Shown piece after piece: positions 37,564-45,169 of a DNA stretch of 64,000 nt (the stretch's first letter is position 1; every line of letters begins with the position of its first letter). The stretch spans positions 62,001 to 126,000 of the forward strand of contig JACJWF010000010.1 in assembly GCA_020637295.1 (NCBI GenBank). Direction: 5' to 3'. Source of the DNA: Acidimicrobiaceae bacterium. Lineage in GTDB: Bacteria > Actinomycetota > Acidimicrobiia > Acidimicrobiales > Ilumatobacteraceae. The notes beneath the pieces are model-generated. The model ran no database searches, had not been told where the DNA came from, and saw nothing but the letters and a program-made list of their open reading frames with translations. Both the position numbers and the translations under genes were made by a program.

Positions 37564-40533
37564 GTGGGCGAGCGTCCCACAGGCTGGGAAGGCCACCGGG
37601 TACCCGGTGTCAGCGCGGCCCTGTCGGACCGGGCGCGCCTGCGTTCCACGCTGGACAACCTGGTGGACCCCTGCGTCCTGCTGGTGCCGGTTCGGTCCGA
37701 GGGAGGACGGATCACGGACCTCGCCTTCGTGGATGCCAACCAGGCGGCGTGCGACAGCATCGGTCTGTCGCTGGACGAACTGCTGCGGATGCCGCTGATG
37801 TCGCTGCCCACCTCCGGCCCCTTGGCGGACGTGCTGGAGCGGCACGGCCCGGCACTGGCGGCCGGCGAGGTGGTCCGCCTGGACCGGTTCCACTACCGCA
37901 GCGAGGTGCCGGGGCGCGAGGACCTGTACCTGGACGTTCGCGCCGTGCCGGTCGGCGAGGCCATCTCGGTGAGTTGGCGCGACATCACGTTGGAGGAGGC
38001 GCTGCACCGCTCGCTGGCGGAGTCCGAGCGGCGCTACCGGATCCTCGCCGAGCACGGCAGCGACATCGTGGTGGAGGTGGGCTTGGACGGTGTCTTCACC
38101 TGGATCTCACCAGCGGTCGCTTCCATCGCCGGCTGGCTCCCCGAGGCGCTCATCGGTGTCGACGTCGAAGTGCTGCTGGACGCCCACGAGCACGACCGGG
38201 CCAGGGCCGCCCGCGACCAGATGCTCCGCAACGAACCGGTGGAGCCGATGGAGATGCGCATTCGCACGGCCACCGGTGAAGACCGCTGGATGTTGGTGCG
38301 CGCCGAGCCCCTCCGCGGCGCCGGCGGAGCCATCAGCGGCGTGGTGCTGGGCCTGCGCGACTGCCATGCCGAGGTGATGGCCCGCCGTGCCGCCGACACG
38401 CTCTCGGCCGGCAACGCCGCTCTGGTGCGGGCCACGGACGAGGACGAGTTGCTGCAGCGGATGTGCGCGACCGCCGTCGATCACGGTCGCTACCGCTACG
38501 CGTGGTACGTCCGCCGGGTGGCCGACCCGGAGCGTACGGTGCAGTTGGTGGCCGAGGCCGGCGACCGCGGTGGCCTCCTCCCTGAGGAAGGCGTGCGCTG
38601 GCGCGACGGTGACGAGCGGGCGCACGGGCCCACCGGCACGGCGCTGCGTACCGGCCGCCCGGCGAACATCGACGACCTCCCCGTTGCCAAGGCGGCGTCG
38701 GTGTGGAACGACCTGCGCAACCGCGCCGGCTTCCGTTCCGCGCTGAGCCTGCCGGTGTTCGTGAACGGCGAGTTGGACGGCGCGCTCACCGTGTACAGCG
38801 GCGAGCCGGGCGCGTTCGACGCCCCGGCCACCGCGGTGCTCAGCGACCTGGCCGACCAACTGGGCACCGGGCTGGCCCGCCTTCGCGCCACGGGCGCGCT
38901 CCAGCGGGCGCTGGACCATCACGGCCTGCTGCAGGCCGCGATCGACCAGTCGGCCGAGGCGATCGTCATCACGGACCGCGACGCGGCGATCATCTACGCC
39001 AACCCGGCCGCGGCGCGCAGCACCGGCTACACCGCCGAGGAGTTGATCGGGCAGAACCCGCGGCTGTTCCAGAGCGGGCTGCACGATCCCACCTTCTACC
39101 TGTCCATGTGGGCTCGGCTCACCGCCGGCCAGTCGTTCCACGGCACGCTCGTCAACCGCCGGAAGAACGGCGAGCTGTACGAGGAGGAGGCGACGATCAC
39201 ACCGGTCCACGACGGCACCGGCTCGATCATGGCGTTCGTGGGGGTGAAGCGCGAGCTCGGTCGCGCCGAACGCCTGGCCGCCGACATCGATCAGGAGCAC
39301 AGCGATCGCCAACTCCTCCTGGAGCTGATGCGCGACGTGCGCCCGGTGGACACCTTCGAGGGCACCGCGACCATGCTCTGCCATGTGGCCACCCGGCTGG
39401 ACGGCTTCGACGGCGCGATCCTGCTGCAGTTCCAGGATGGCCGTGTCCTGCCCGTGGGGATGACGGCGACCCATCCCGACGTGCCACTGCAACTCGGCAC
39501 GGAGGTGCCGGTGCTGGATGCCGCAGCGCTCGTCGGCGCCACCGACCGGGGGGCATGGTGGGTGGACCTCCACGACCCCGGAGGCCCCAGCTCCCTGTTC
39601 CCCGACCTCGCTGCTGCGCTGCGGGCCGCCGGCTACAACGCCACGGCGTACGTGCCGGTGCGCTGGGACGGGGAGATGATCGCCGTGCTCTCGGTGGTGA
39701 CGACGTCGGCGCACACGGAGCGCTGGATCGGCACCCGGCTGCGGGTGCTGGAGGAGTTCGCCGCGTTCGCCGGCGCGCTGCTGGGCGAGCAGGCCAAGCG
39801 GCGCGAGGCGGTGGCCCGGGTCCGCGCCGACGTGCTGGACATCATTCGCACACGCCAGTTCCACCCCGTGTTCCAGCCCATCGTGGACACCGGCGACGAC
39901 GCCGTCCGCGGCTACGAGGCGCTCACCCGCTTCGACGACGGCATCCCCCCGGACGTCCACATCGCCGCCGCACACGAGGTGGGGCTGGGCTCGGAACTGG
40001 AGCGGGCGTGCGCCGAAGCGGCCATCGACGCCGCGAACGCGCTCCCCGAGGATGTCTGGCTGAGCGTCAACTTCACGCCCAGCGCGATCCTCGACGGCAC
40101 CGCCGCAGCGGTGGTGCGGGCGGCACCTCGTCCGCTGGTGTTGGAGATCACCGAGCAACTCGGCGTGGACAGCTACCCGATCGCGCGAACGGCGATCCTG
40201 GAGTGCCGCCCGGCGAAGGTGTCGGTGGACGACGCCGGCGCCGGGTTCGCCAGCCTGCGGCACATCATCGAGCTGGAGCCGGACATGGTGAAGCTGGACA
40301 TGGGCCTGGTTCACAACATCGACGAGGACCCGGCGCGGCAGGCCATCGTGGCCGGCCTGGTGCATTTCGCCCAGCTCACCGGCACCCAACTGATCGCCGA
40401 AGGTGTGGAGCGCTGCGAGGAGGGCGACGCGCTCGCCGCGCTGGGGGTGCGGTTGGCCCAGGGCTACTGCTATGGCCGCCCGGCCTCGCTTCCCGGCAGC
40501 GTTGCCGGCGTGCTCACACCCGGTGGCGGGTGA
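37564..40533 (+). CDS. PAS/GAF-sensor EAL-domain c-di-GMP phosphodiesterase
   Basis: A 989-residue cytoplasmic sensor enzyme: PAS (about 30-150), PAS (155-275), GAF (285-440), PAS (440-560, with YANPAAARSTGYTAEELIGQNP), GAF (580-720) and EAL (735-975). The EAL catalytic set is complete: GYEALTRF, LSVNFTP, LVLEITEQ, KVSVDDAGAGFASL, DMVKLDMG, LIAEGVER and LAQGYCYG, so hydrolysis of c-di-GMP is expected. There is no GGDEF domain. I chose GTG 37564 because GGAGGTGG precedes it. The last 20 nt overlap the end of the RlmB gene on the other strand. Confidence 0.93.
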   Translation: MGERPTGWEGHRVPGVSAALSDRARLRSTLDNLVDPCVLLVPVRSEGGRITDLAFVDANQAACDSIGLSLDELLRMPLMSLPTSGPLADVLERHGPALAAGEVVRLDRFHYRSEVPGREDLYLDVRAVPVGEAISVSWRDITLEEALHRSLAESERRYRILAEHGSDIVVEVGLDGVFTWISPAVASIAGWLPEALIGVDVEVLLDAHEHDRARAARDQMLRNEPVEPMEMRIRTATGEDRWMLVRAEPLRGAGGAISGVVLGLRDCHAEVMARRAADTLSAGNAALVRATDEDELLQRMCATAVDHGRYRYAWYVRRVADPERTVQLVAEAGDRGGLLPEEGVRWRDGDERAHGPTGTALRTGRPANIDDLPVAKAASVWNDLRNRAGFRSALSLPVFVNGELDGALTVYSGEPGAFDAPATAVLSDLADQLGTGLARLRATGALQRALDHHGLLQAAIDQSAEAIVITDRDAAIIYANPAAARSTGYTAEELIGQNPRLFQSGLHDPTFYLSMWARLTAGQSFHGTLVNRRKNGELYEEEATITPVHDGTGSIMAFVGVKRELGRAERLAADIDQEHSDRQLLLELMRDVRPVDTFEGTATMLCHVATRLDGFDGAILLQFQDGRVLPVGMTATHPDVPLQLGTEVPVLDAAALVGATDRGAWWVDLHDPGGPSSLFPDLAAALRAAGYNATAYVPVRWDGEMIAVLSVVTTSAHTERWIGTRLRVLEEFAAFAGALLGEQAKRREAVARVRADVLDIIRTRQFHPVFQPIVDTGDDAVRGYEALTRFDDGIPPDVHIAAAHEVGLGSELERACAEAAIDAANALPEDVWLSVNFTPSAILDGTAAAVVRAAPRPLVLEITEQLGVDSYPIARTAILECRPAKVSVDDAGAGFASLRHIIELEPDMVKLDMGLVHNIDEDPARQAIVAGLVHFAQLTGTQLIAEGVERCEEGDALAALGVRLAQGYCYGRPASLPGSVAGVLTPGGG

Positions 40534-41515
40534 CCTCGTAGACCGCGAGGGCCGCGGCTGCGCTGACGTTCAGCGAGCTCAGCCGGCCGCGCATCGGGAT
40601 GCTGACGATCAGGTCACAGCGCTCCCGGACCAGGCGTGACAACCCTGCCCCCTCCGCCCCGAGCACCAGGCACACGCCGTCGGCGGCCAGGTCGCCCAGG
40701 TCGAACAGGCTGCGGTCGGCTTCGTCGTCCAGGCCCACCACCCAGATCCCGGCCTCCTTCATCCGCGCCAGCGCCGTGGGCAGCCCGCCGACCAACGCCA
40801 TCGGTACGTGCTCCACCGCGCCGGCCGCCGCCTTGGCAACAGTGGGCGTGACGTGGACGGCCCGGTGGCGGGGCAGCACCACACCCTGTACGCCGGCCCC
40901 GTCGCAGCAGCGCAGCAGGGCGCCCAGGTTGCCCGGGTCGGTGACGCCGTCGACGGCCACCAGGAAGGGTGCCTGGCGACCCGACCTGGTGAGGAAGGTG
41001 CCGAGGTCGGCTTCGCGCAGCGGCGCGGCGAAGGCGATGACGCCCTGCGGTGCCTCGCTGCGCGCCTGGGCCTCCAACCGCTTGCGGGCGACTTCGGTGA
41101 CGGTGACGCGCATGCTGCGGGCGATGTCGACGATGTCGCCGACGATTTCGTTCTCGTCGAGGTCGGCAGCCACCCAGATCTCCCGGACCTTGCGGGTGCC
41201 GGCGATCAGCAGTTCGCGGACCGCCTGGCGCCCCTCCACCTGCTCGCCGCCCAGCGTCTTCTCCGCAGCCTTCTTCGGTTCGCCCGGCCGAGCCACACCC
41301 CCGGTGCGTCCCGCGCCGCGCGACGACCACTGGCGGGCACCGCCGCCGGCGCCGGCGCCCGAGCGCGCCGAACCGCGACCTCCCTGTCCGCCCGTGCCGC
41401 TCCTGGCCGTGCCGCCCGTGCCCCCCTTGCCCCCCTGGGCAGTGCCGCGGGCGGCGTTGGCGGCGCGCTGGCGCGCCCCGGTGCCGGACCCCTTTGCCGG
41501 TCGGCGTTCTTTCAC
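40514..41515 (-). CDS. rlmB: 23S rRNA (guanosine-2'-O)-methyltransferase RlmB-like
   Basis: A 333-residue TrmH-family enzyme. The first 95 residues are a low-complexity Arg/Gly/Ala-rich tail, then VEGRQAVRELLIAGTRKVREIWV opens the L30e-like RNA-binding domain of RlmB. The SpoU domain has AVDGVTDPGNLGALLRCCDGAG, CLVLGAEGAGLSRLVRERCD and VSIPMRGRLSSLNVSAAAALAVYE. RlmB modifies G2251 of 23S rRNA; target assignment is by family. GTG 41515 overlaps the ispDF stop as GTGA. The basic tail is common in actinobacterial homologues and may bind RNA. Confidence 0.9.
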   Translation of the reverse strand: MKERRPAKGSGTGARQRAANAARGTAQGGKGGTGGTARSGTGGQGGRGSARSGAGAGGGARQWSSRGAGRTGGVARPGEPKKAAEKTLGGEQVEGRQAVRELLIAGTRKVREIWVAADLDENEIVGDIVDIARSMRVTVTEVARKRLEAQARSEAPQGVIAFAAPLREADLGTFLTRSGRQAPFLVAVDGVTDPGNLGALLRCCDGAGVQGVVLPRHRAVHVTPTVAKAAAGAVEHVPMALVGGLPTALARMKEAGIWVVGLDDEADRSLFDLGDLAADGVCLVLGAEGAGLSRLVRERCDLIVSIPMRGRLSSLNVSAAAALAVYEVTRHRV

Positions 41516-42723
41516 CCTGTTGCCTCCGTGTCGGTCGTGTCGCCGGCCATCGCCGGCCTCCTCGTGATCACTGCGGTTGCCCAGCAGGCAATGCCCTCCC
41601 GGCGCCCGAGCGCGCCCAGCCCTTCGGCCCGGCGACCCTTCACCGTGACCGGGCCACCGGCGGCCTGGCTCAGTCGAGCCTGCATCTCCGCCTTGCGCGG
41701 GGCCAGTTTCGGCGCTTCGCAGACGACGGCACAGTCCACATTGCCCACCGCCCAGCCGGCGTCGTGCAACAGCCCGGCGGTGTGGCGCAGCAACTCGATG
41801 GAGTCGGCGCCCTTCCACCGTGGGTCGGTGTCGGGGAAGTGTTCGCCGATGTCGCCGAGGCCGGCGGCACCCAGCAAGGCATCGGTGACCGCGTGGGCGA
41901 CGGCGTCCGCGTCGCTGTGCCCGTGCAGGCCCCGCTCGCCCTCGAACACCACGCCGCCGAGCACCAGCGGGCGGGTGGTGTCCTCGCTGAAGCGATGGAT
42001 GTCGAACCCCTGGCCGACGCGCAGGCCCGCCGTGCCGCCACCGTCCGCGCCGTGCATGCCGTCCTCCTCCAGGTGCCGGCGCGCCCAGGTGAGGTCGGCC
42101 GGGTCGGTGATCTTGCGGTTGACCGGGTCGCCGTCCACCACGACCACCCGGCCACCTGCAGCTTCCACCAGGACGGCGTCGTCGGTGGCGTCCGCTGCTC
42201 CGGCCGCCGGCGCGGCGTGGGCCGCCCGCAACGCCGCGGCGCGGAAGGCCTGCGGGGTCTGCACGGCACGCAGGGTGGCACGGTCCGGGGTGGCCGTCAC
42301 CGTGCCGGCCGGGTCCACCTGCTTCACCGTGTCGGTGACGGGCACGCCGGGGATGGCCCCGTCGGCCCCGCCCTCCACGGCGGCGACGACGGCGGCGAAC
42401 AGGTCGGCGCCGGCGAACGGCCGAGCGCCGTCGTGCACGCAGATGATCGCCGCGTCGGCGGGCACCGCGGCCAACCCGTTGCGGACGCTCTCGGCGCGGG
42501 TGGCCCCGCCGGCCACGGCACCCTCGCGGGTCGCGTCGTCCTCCGGCACGACCACGACGACGCCGTCGCCGGCGGCCCGCGCGGCGGCGACCGCCCAGTC
42601 CAGCACCCGCTGGTGACCGAGCCGCTCGTACTGCTTCAGGCCGCCGAAGCGGCGCCCCGAGCCCCCCGCCACCACGATGGTCCAGACCGGCCCGTGGCCG
42701 TGGAGGGGCTGCTGCTGCGGCAC
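41512..42723 (-). CDS. ispDF: Bifunctional IspD-IspF enzyme (MEP pathway)
   Basis: A 403-residue fusion. Residues 1-230 are IspD, 2-C-methyl-D-erythritol 4-phosphate cytidylyltransferase (TIVVAGGSGRRFGGLKQYERLG, IICVHDGARPF, ATLRAVQTPQAFR). Residues 240-395 are IspF, the 2,4-cyclodiphosphate synthase (GQGFDIHRF, LHGHSDADAVAHAVTDALLGAAGLGDIGEHFPDTD). The enzymes catalyse the third and fifth steps of isoprenoid synthesis; the intervening IspE is not in the window. Fusion of non-consecutive steps is known in several bacteria. Start GTG 42723 follows a TACCCT box, and the stop overlaps rlmB. Confidence 0.95.
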   Translation of the reverse strand: MPQQQPLHGHGPVWTIVVAGGSGRRFGGLKQYERLGHQRVLDWAVAAARAAGDGVVVVVPEDDATREGAVAGGATRAESVRNGLAAVPADAAIICVHDGARPFAGADLFAAVVAAVEGGADGAIPGVPVTDTVKQVDPAGTVTATPDRATLRAVQTPQAFRAAALRAAHAAPAAGAADATDDAVLVEAAGGRVVVVDGDPVNRKITDPADLTWARRHLEEDGMHGADGGGTAGLRVGQGFDIHRFSEDTTRPLVLGGVVFEGERGLHGHSDADAVAHAVTDALLGAAGLGDIGEHFPDTDPRWKGADSIELLRHTAGLLHDAGWAVGNVDCAVVCEAPKLAPRKAEMQARLSQAAGGPVTVKGRRAEGLGALGRREGIACWATAVITRRPAMAGDTTDTEATG

Positions 42724-42730
42724 CCCGGCG

Positions 42731-42743
42731 AGGGTAGTACCGT
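42731..42743. promoter_or_regulatory. Back-to-back -10 boxes of ispDF and the Crp/Fnr gene
   Basis: TACCCT on the minus strand (42731-42736) lies 7 nt before ispDF GTG 42723. TACCGT on the plus strand (42738-42743) lies 10 nt before ATG 42754. Only one base separates the boxes, so both promoters cannot be occupied at once. Confidence 0.5.
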
Positions 42744-42753
42744 TCGGTTGGTC

Positions 42754-43416
42754 ATGGCTCACGAAGAACTCCTCGCACGTACCGATTTCTTCGCCGACGC
42801 GCCGCCGGCCGTCATCCGCGAACTCGCTGCCGCCGGCAGCGAACTGCACCTCATCCGCGGTGACGTGCTGTTCCGCGAAGGCGACGTCGCCGACGCGCTG
42901 TACCTGGTGGTGAGTGGCCGCGTGGCCATCGCCATCGCCAACCCCATCGACCATCGCGAGACGGTGGTCGCGCTCATGGACTCCGGCGACCTGTTCGGCG
43001 AGATGGCCATGCTGGACGAAGGCAATCGCTCGGCGATGGCCCGTGCGCTGGAGCCGTCCACCGTGCTGGCCATCCCGTTCGACCCGGTCATCCGCATCTT
43101 CCGTGGCGATCCCACCCTGCTGTGGGCGGTCACCCGCCTCCTGGCCACCCGCCTGCGGGTGATGGACGAAGCGCTGGCCGACAGTGTGTTCCTGGACGTC
43201 ACCGGCCGTACCGCCAAGCGCCTGCTGGAGTTGTCCGAGGGGGCCGACGAGTTCACGTTGCCGATCACCCAGGAGGAACTGGCAGGGATGGTGGGTGCCT
43301 CCCGCGAGCGGGTGAACAAGGCCATCGCCAGCTTCATCCGCCTTGGCTGGGTGGACCAGCACGAGCGTCGCTACACCATCCTGAAGCGTGACGCCCTGGA
43401 GTTGCGCGCCCGCTGA
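42754..43416 (+). CDS. Crp/Fnr-family transcriptional regulator
   Basis: A 220-residue regulator. The cyclic-nucleotide-binding barrel (about 10-120) includes GDVLFREGDVADALYLVVSGRVAI and SGDLFGEMAMLDEGNRSAMARALEPS, which has the GE...R-S/T-A pattern of cAMP-binding members. The C-terminal winged helix is FTLPITQEELAGMVGASRERVNKAIASFIRLGWV. There are no N-terminal Cys for an FNR iron-sulfur cluster, so a CRP-like effector is more likely. Its promoter overlaps that of ispDF. Confidence 0.92.
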   Translation: MAHEELLARTDFFADAPPAVIRELAAAGSELHLIRGDVLFREGDVADALYLVVSGRVAIAIANPIDHRETVVALMDSGDLFGEMAMLDEGNRSAMARALEPSTVLAIPFDPVIRIFRGDPTLLWAVTRLLATRLRVMDEALADSVFLDVTGRTAKRLLELSEGADEFTLPITQEELAGMVGASRERVNKAIASFIRLGWVDQHERRYTILKRDALELRAR

Positions 43417-43426
43417 GACGGGCTGA

Positions 43427-43451
43427 TCCGCCGGCCGCAGTGGCCGCCGGA
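43427..43451. terminator. Bidirectional hairpin between the Crp/Fnr and OpuAC-like genes
   Basis: TCCGCCGGCC and GGCCGCCGGA pair with one mismatch around GCAGT, between two convergent genes. Confidence 0.5.
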
Positions 43452-43462
43452 TGCGGGCCCGG

Positions 43463-44692
43463 TCAGAGCGAGTCGACGAAGATGTTGGCGAGGACCGCCG
43501 GATCCGCGCCGTTCTCCACGATCTGGCGGACCATCTTGTTGAGCTGCTCGGTGGTGAGGCTGCTGGCCACGGAGTCGATGACGGCCAGCATGTCGGGCGT
43601 GCCGACCTCCACCGAGGCAAGGGCCAGCGCGGCGTTGCCGGGGAAGACGGGCACCGGGTCGGCGAGGATGGTCATCCGCTCCGAGGTGATGGCCGGGTCC
43701 ATCGAGTTGATGGCCAGGCAGTCGGCATCACCGGCCACGGCGGCGGCACCCGGATCGTCCACCGTCACGACGTCCTTGAACTCGCCGCCGTAGAAGCGCA
43801 GCAGGGCCGGCATGCCGGCGGCCTCGTCGTTCTGCCACTCCTCGGTGGCGCCGAGGCGGATCCGCGGGGCGTTGGAGGCCAGGTCGGTGAGCGAGGTGAG
43901 TTGCACGTCGGCCAACGCGTCGAACGTTGCCGGCAGGCAGGCGACGACGGTCTTGTTCTCGGCCAGCATCCCCGTGTCGATGACCGCCCGGTCGCCGATG
44001 ACGGTCTGGATGGCCACCACCTGCTCCAGCACCCCGCGCCCGTTGGAGGGCGGGGTGGTGGTCGTGGTGGTGTCCTCCGTGGTGTCGCCGGTGGTGGTGT
44101 CTGCCCCGGTGTCGCCGGTGGTGGTGTCGACCGTGGTGTCCTCCGTGGTGTCGCCGGTGGTGGTGTCGACCGTGGTGTCGCCGGTGGTGGTGTCTGCCCC
44201 GGTGTCGCCGGTGGTGGTGTCGACCGTGGTGTCCTCCGTGGTGTCGCCGGTGGTGGTGTCGGGCGGCAGGGTGGTGGTGGGGATGGTCACGGGGGCCAGC
44301 GTGCTGGCCGGGCCGGTGGGCTCCGGGGTGGTGGTGGAGGTGGGGGCGTCGGTCTGGCTGTAGAGGTAGTGCACCAGGTCGCCCGACCACACCGGAATGA
44401 CGCCGATCGACCCGTCGGCGACGGCCTCGAAGGCACCGGCGAGGTCCATGTCCACCGGGTCGCGGCGGCTGACGCGGAAGCCGGCGTCCTCCAGCAGGCG
44501 GGCGTAGATCTCCGCCAGCAGTTGGCTGGCAGGGTCGTCCTTGAAGGAGGTGACCGTGATCCGCGGCTGCGGTGGCAGCGTGGTGGTGGAACTGGAGGAG
44601 TCGTCGCTGCAGGCTGCCAGCACCAGGCTGGTGAGCGCGAGGGTGGCCACGCAGCGCGTGAAGAGCCGGGTGGCAGGATTGGTCCGCTTCAT
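43463..44692 (-). CDS. OpuAC-like solute-binding lipoprotein with a Thr/Asp-rich insertion
   Basis: A 409-residue lipoprotein with signal peptide and lipobox (SLVLAACSDD). The halves on either side of the insertion resemble glycine-betaine/choline-binding proteins of ABC importers: ITVTSFKDDPASQLLAEIYARLLEDAGF and VIPVWSGDLVHYLY at the start, LSSLTDLAS-like (LTSLTDLASNAPRIRLG) and LTTEQLNKMVRQIVENGADPAVLANIFVDSL at the end. About 75 residues of DTTTGDT-type repeats split the domain near residue 140-215. No ABC permease or ATPase gene is adjacent, so it is an orphan. Whether it still binds a solute is unclear. Confidence 0.78.
   Translation of the reverse strand: MKRTNPATRLFTRCVATLALTSLVLAACSDDSSSSTTTLPPQPRITVTSFKDDPASQLLAEIYARLLEDAGFRVSRRDPVDMDLAGAFEAVADGSIGVIPVWSGDLVHYLYSQTDAPTSTTTPEPTGPASTLAPVTIPTTTLPPDTTTGDTTEDTTVDTTTGDTGADTTTGDTTVDTTTGDTTEDTTVDTTTGDTGADTTTGDTTEDTTTTTTPPSNGRGVLEQVVAIQTVIGDRAVIDTGMLAENKTVVACLPATFDALADVQLTSLTDLASNAPRIRLGATEEWQNDEAAGMPALLRFYGGEFKDVVTVDDPGAAAVAGDADCLAINSMDPAITSERMTILADPVPVFPGNAALALASVEVGTPDMLAVIDSVASSLTTEQLNKMVRQIVENGADPAVLANIFVDSL
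44054..44270 (-). repeat. Thr/Asp/Gly-rich coding repeat (DTTTGDT units)
   Basis: Units encoding DTTTGDT with TEDTTV or GAD spacers recur about six times, with nearly identical DNA in neighbouring copies, so the tract can probably change length by recombination. Confidence 0.85.
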
Positions 44693-44701
44693 CGGGCTGC
44701 G

Positions 44702-44707
44702 AGCCTA
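44702..44707 (-). promoter_or_regulatory. -10 box (TAGGCT) before the OpuAC-like gene
   Basis: On the minus strand TAGGCT ends 9 nt before ATG 44692. Confidence 0.4.
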
Positions 44708-44754
44708 CTGGCGCGCGTGCCGACACGGGTCGTCGCCCGGGCCACAATGGCAAT

Positions 44755-45126
44755 GTGCCGACGATGCTTCCCGACCCGCTGGCCGTGGTCCGCCGCTGCT
44801 GCCTGGCCCTGCCCACGGTGGAGGAGCGGCTGAGTCACGGCGAGCCCACCTGGTTCGTCCGCGGCAAGACCACGTTCGTCATGTACGCCGACCACCATCA
44901 CGACGATCGCACCGCGCTCTGGTGCGCCGCCCCGGCCGGGGTGCAGGAGGCACTGGTGGCGGCCCGCCCCGCGTCGTTCTTCCGCCCCCCGTACGTCGGG
45001 CACCGCGGCTGGCTGGGGGTGTACCTCGACGTGCCGGTCGACGAGGGAGAACTGGCCGACCTCGTGGAATCGGCCTTCCGCACCGTTGCTCCCACCAAGG
45101 TGGTGGCCCTGCTCGACGAGGGGTGA
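44755..45126 (+). CDS. MmcQ/YjbR-family protein
   Basis: A 123-residue protein of the YjbR (double-wing) family, suspected to bind DNA but not characterised. The family pattern is seen in LALPTVEERLSHGEPTWFVRGKTTFVMY and FFRPPYVGHRGWLGVYLD. Start may be GTG 44755 or ATG 44764. It is a single gene diverging from the OpuAC-like lipoprotein and converging with the FtsK-like gene. Confidence 0.82.
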   Translation: MPTMLPDPLAVVRRCCLALPTVEERLSHGEPTWFVRGKTTFVMYADHHHDDRTALWCAAPAGVQEALVAARPASFFRPPYVGHRGWLGVYLDVPVDEGELADLVESAFRTVAPTKVVALLDEG

Positions 45127-45169
45127 CCGGCGAGTCGCCGCCGACCTCGGTCGCCCTTGCGGCGTTCGA

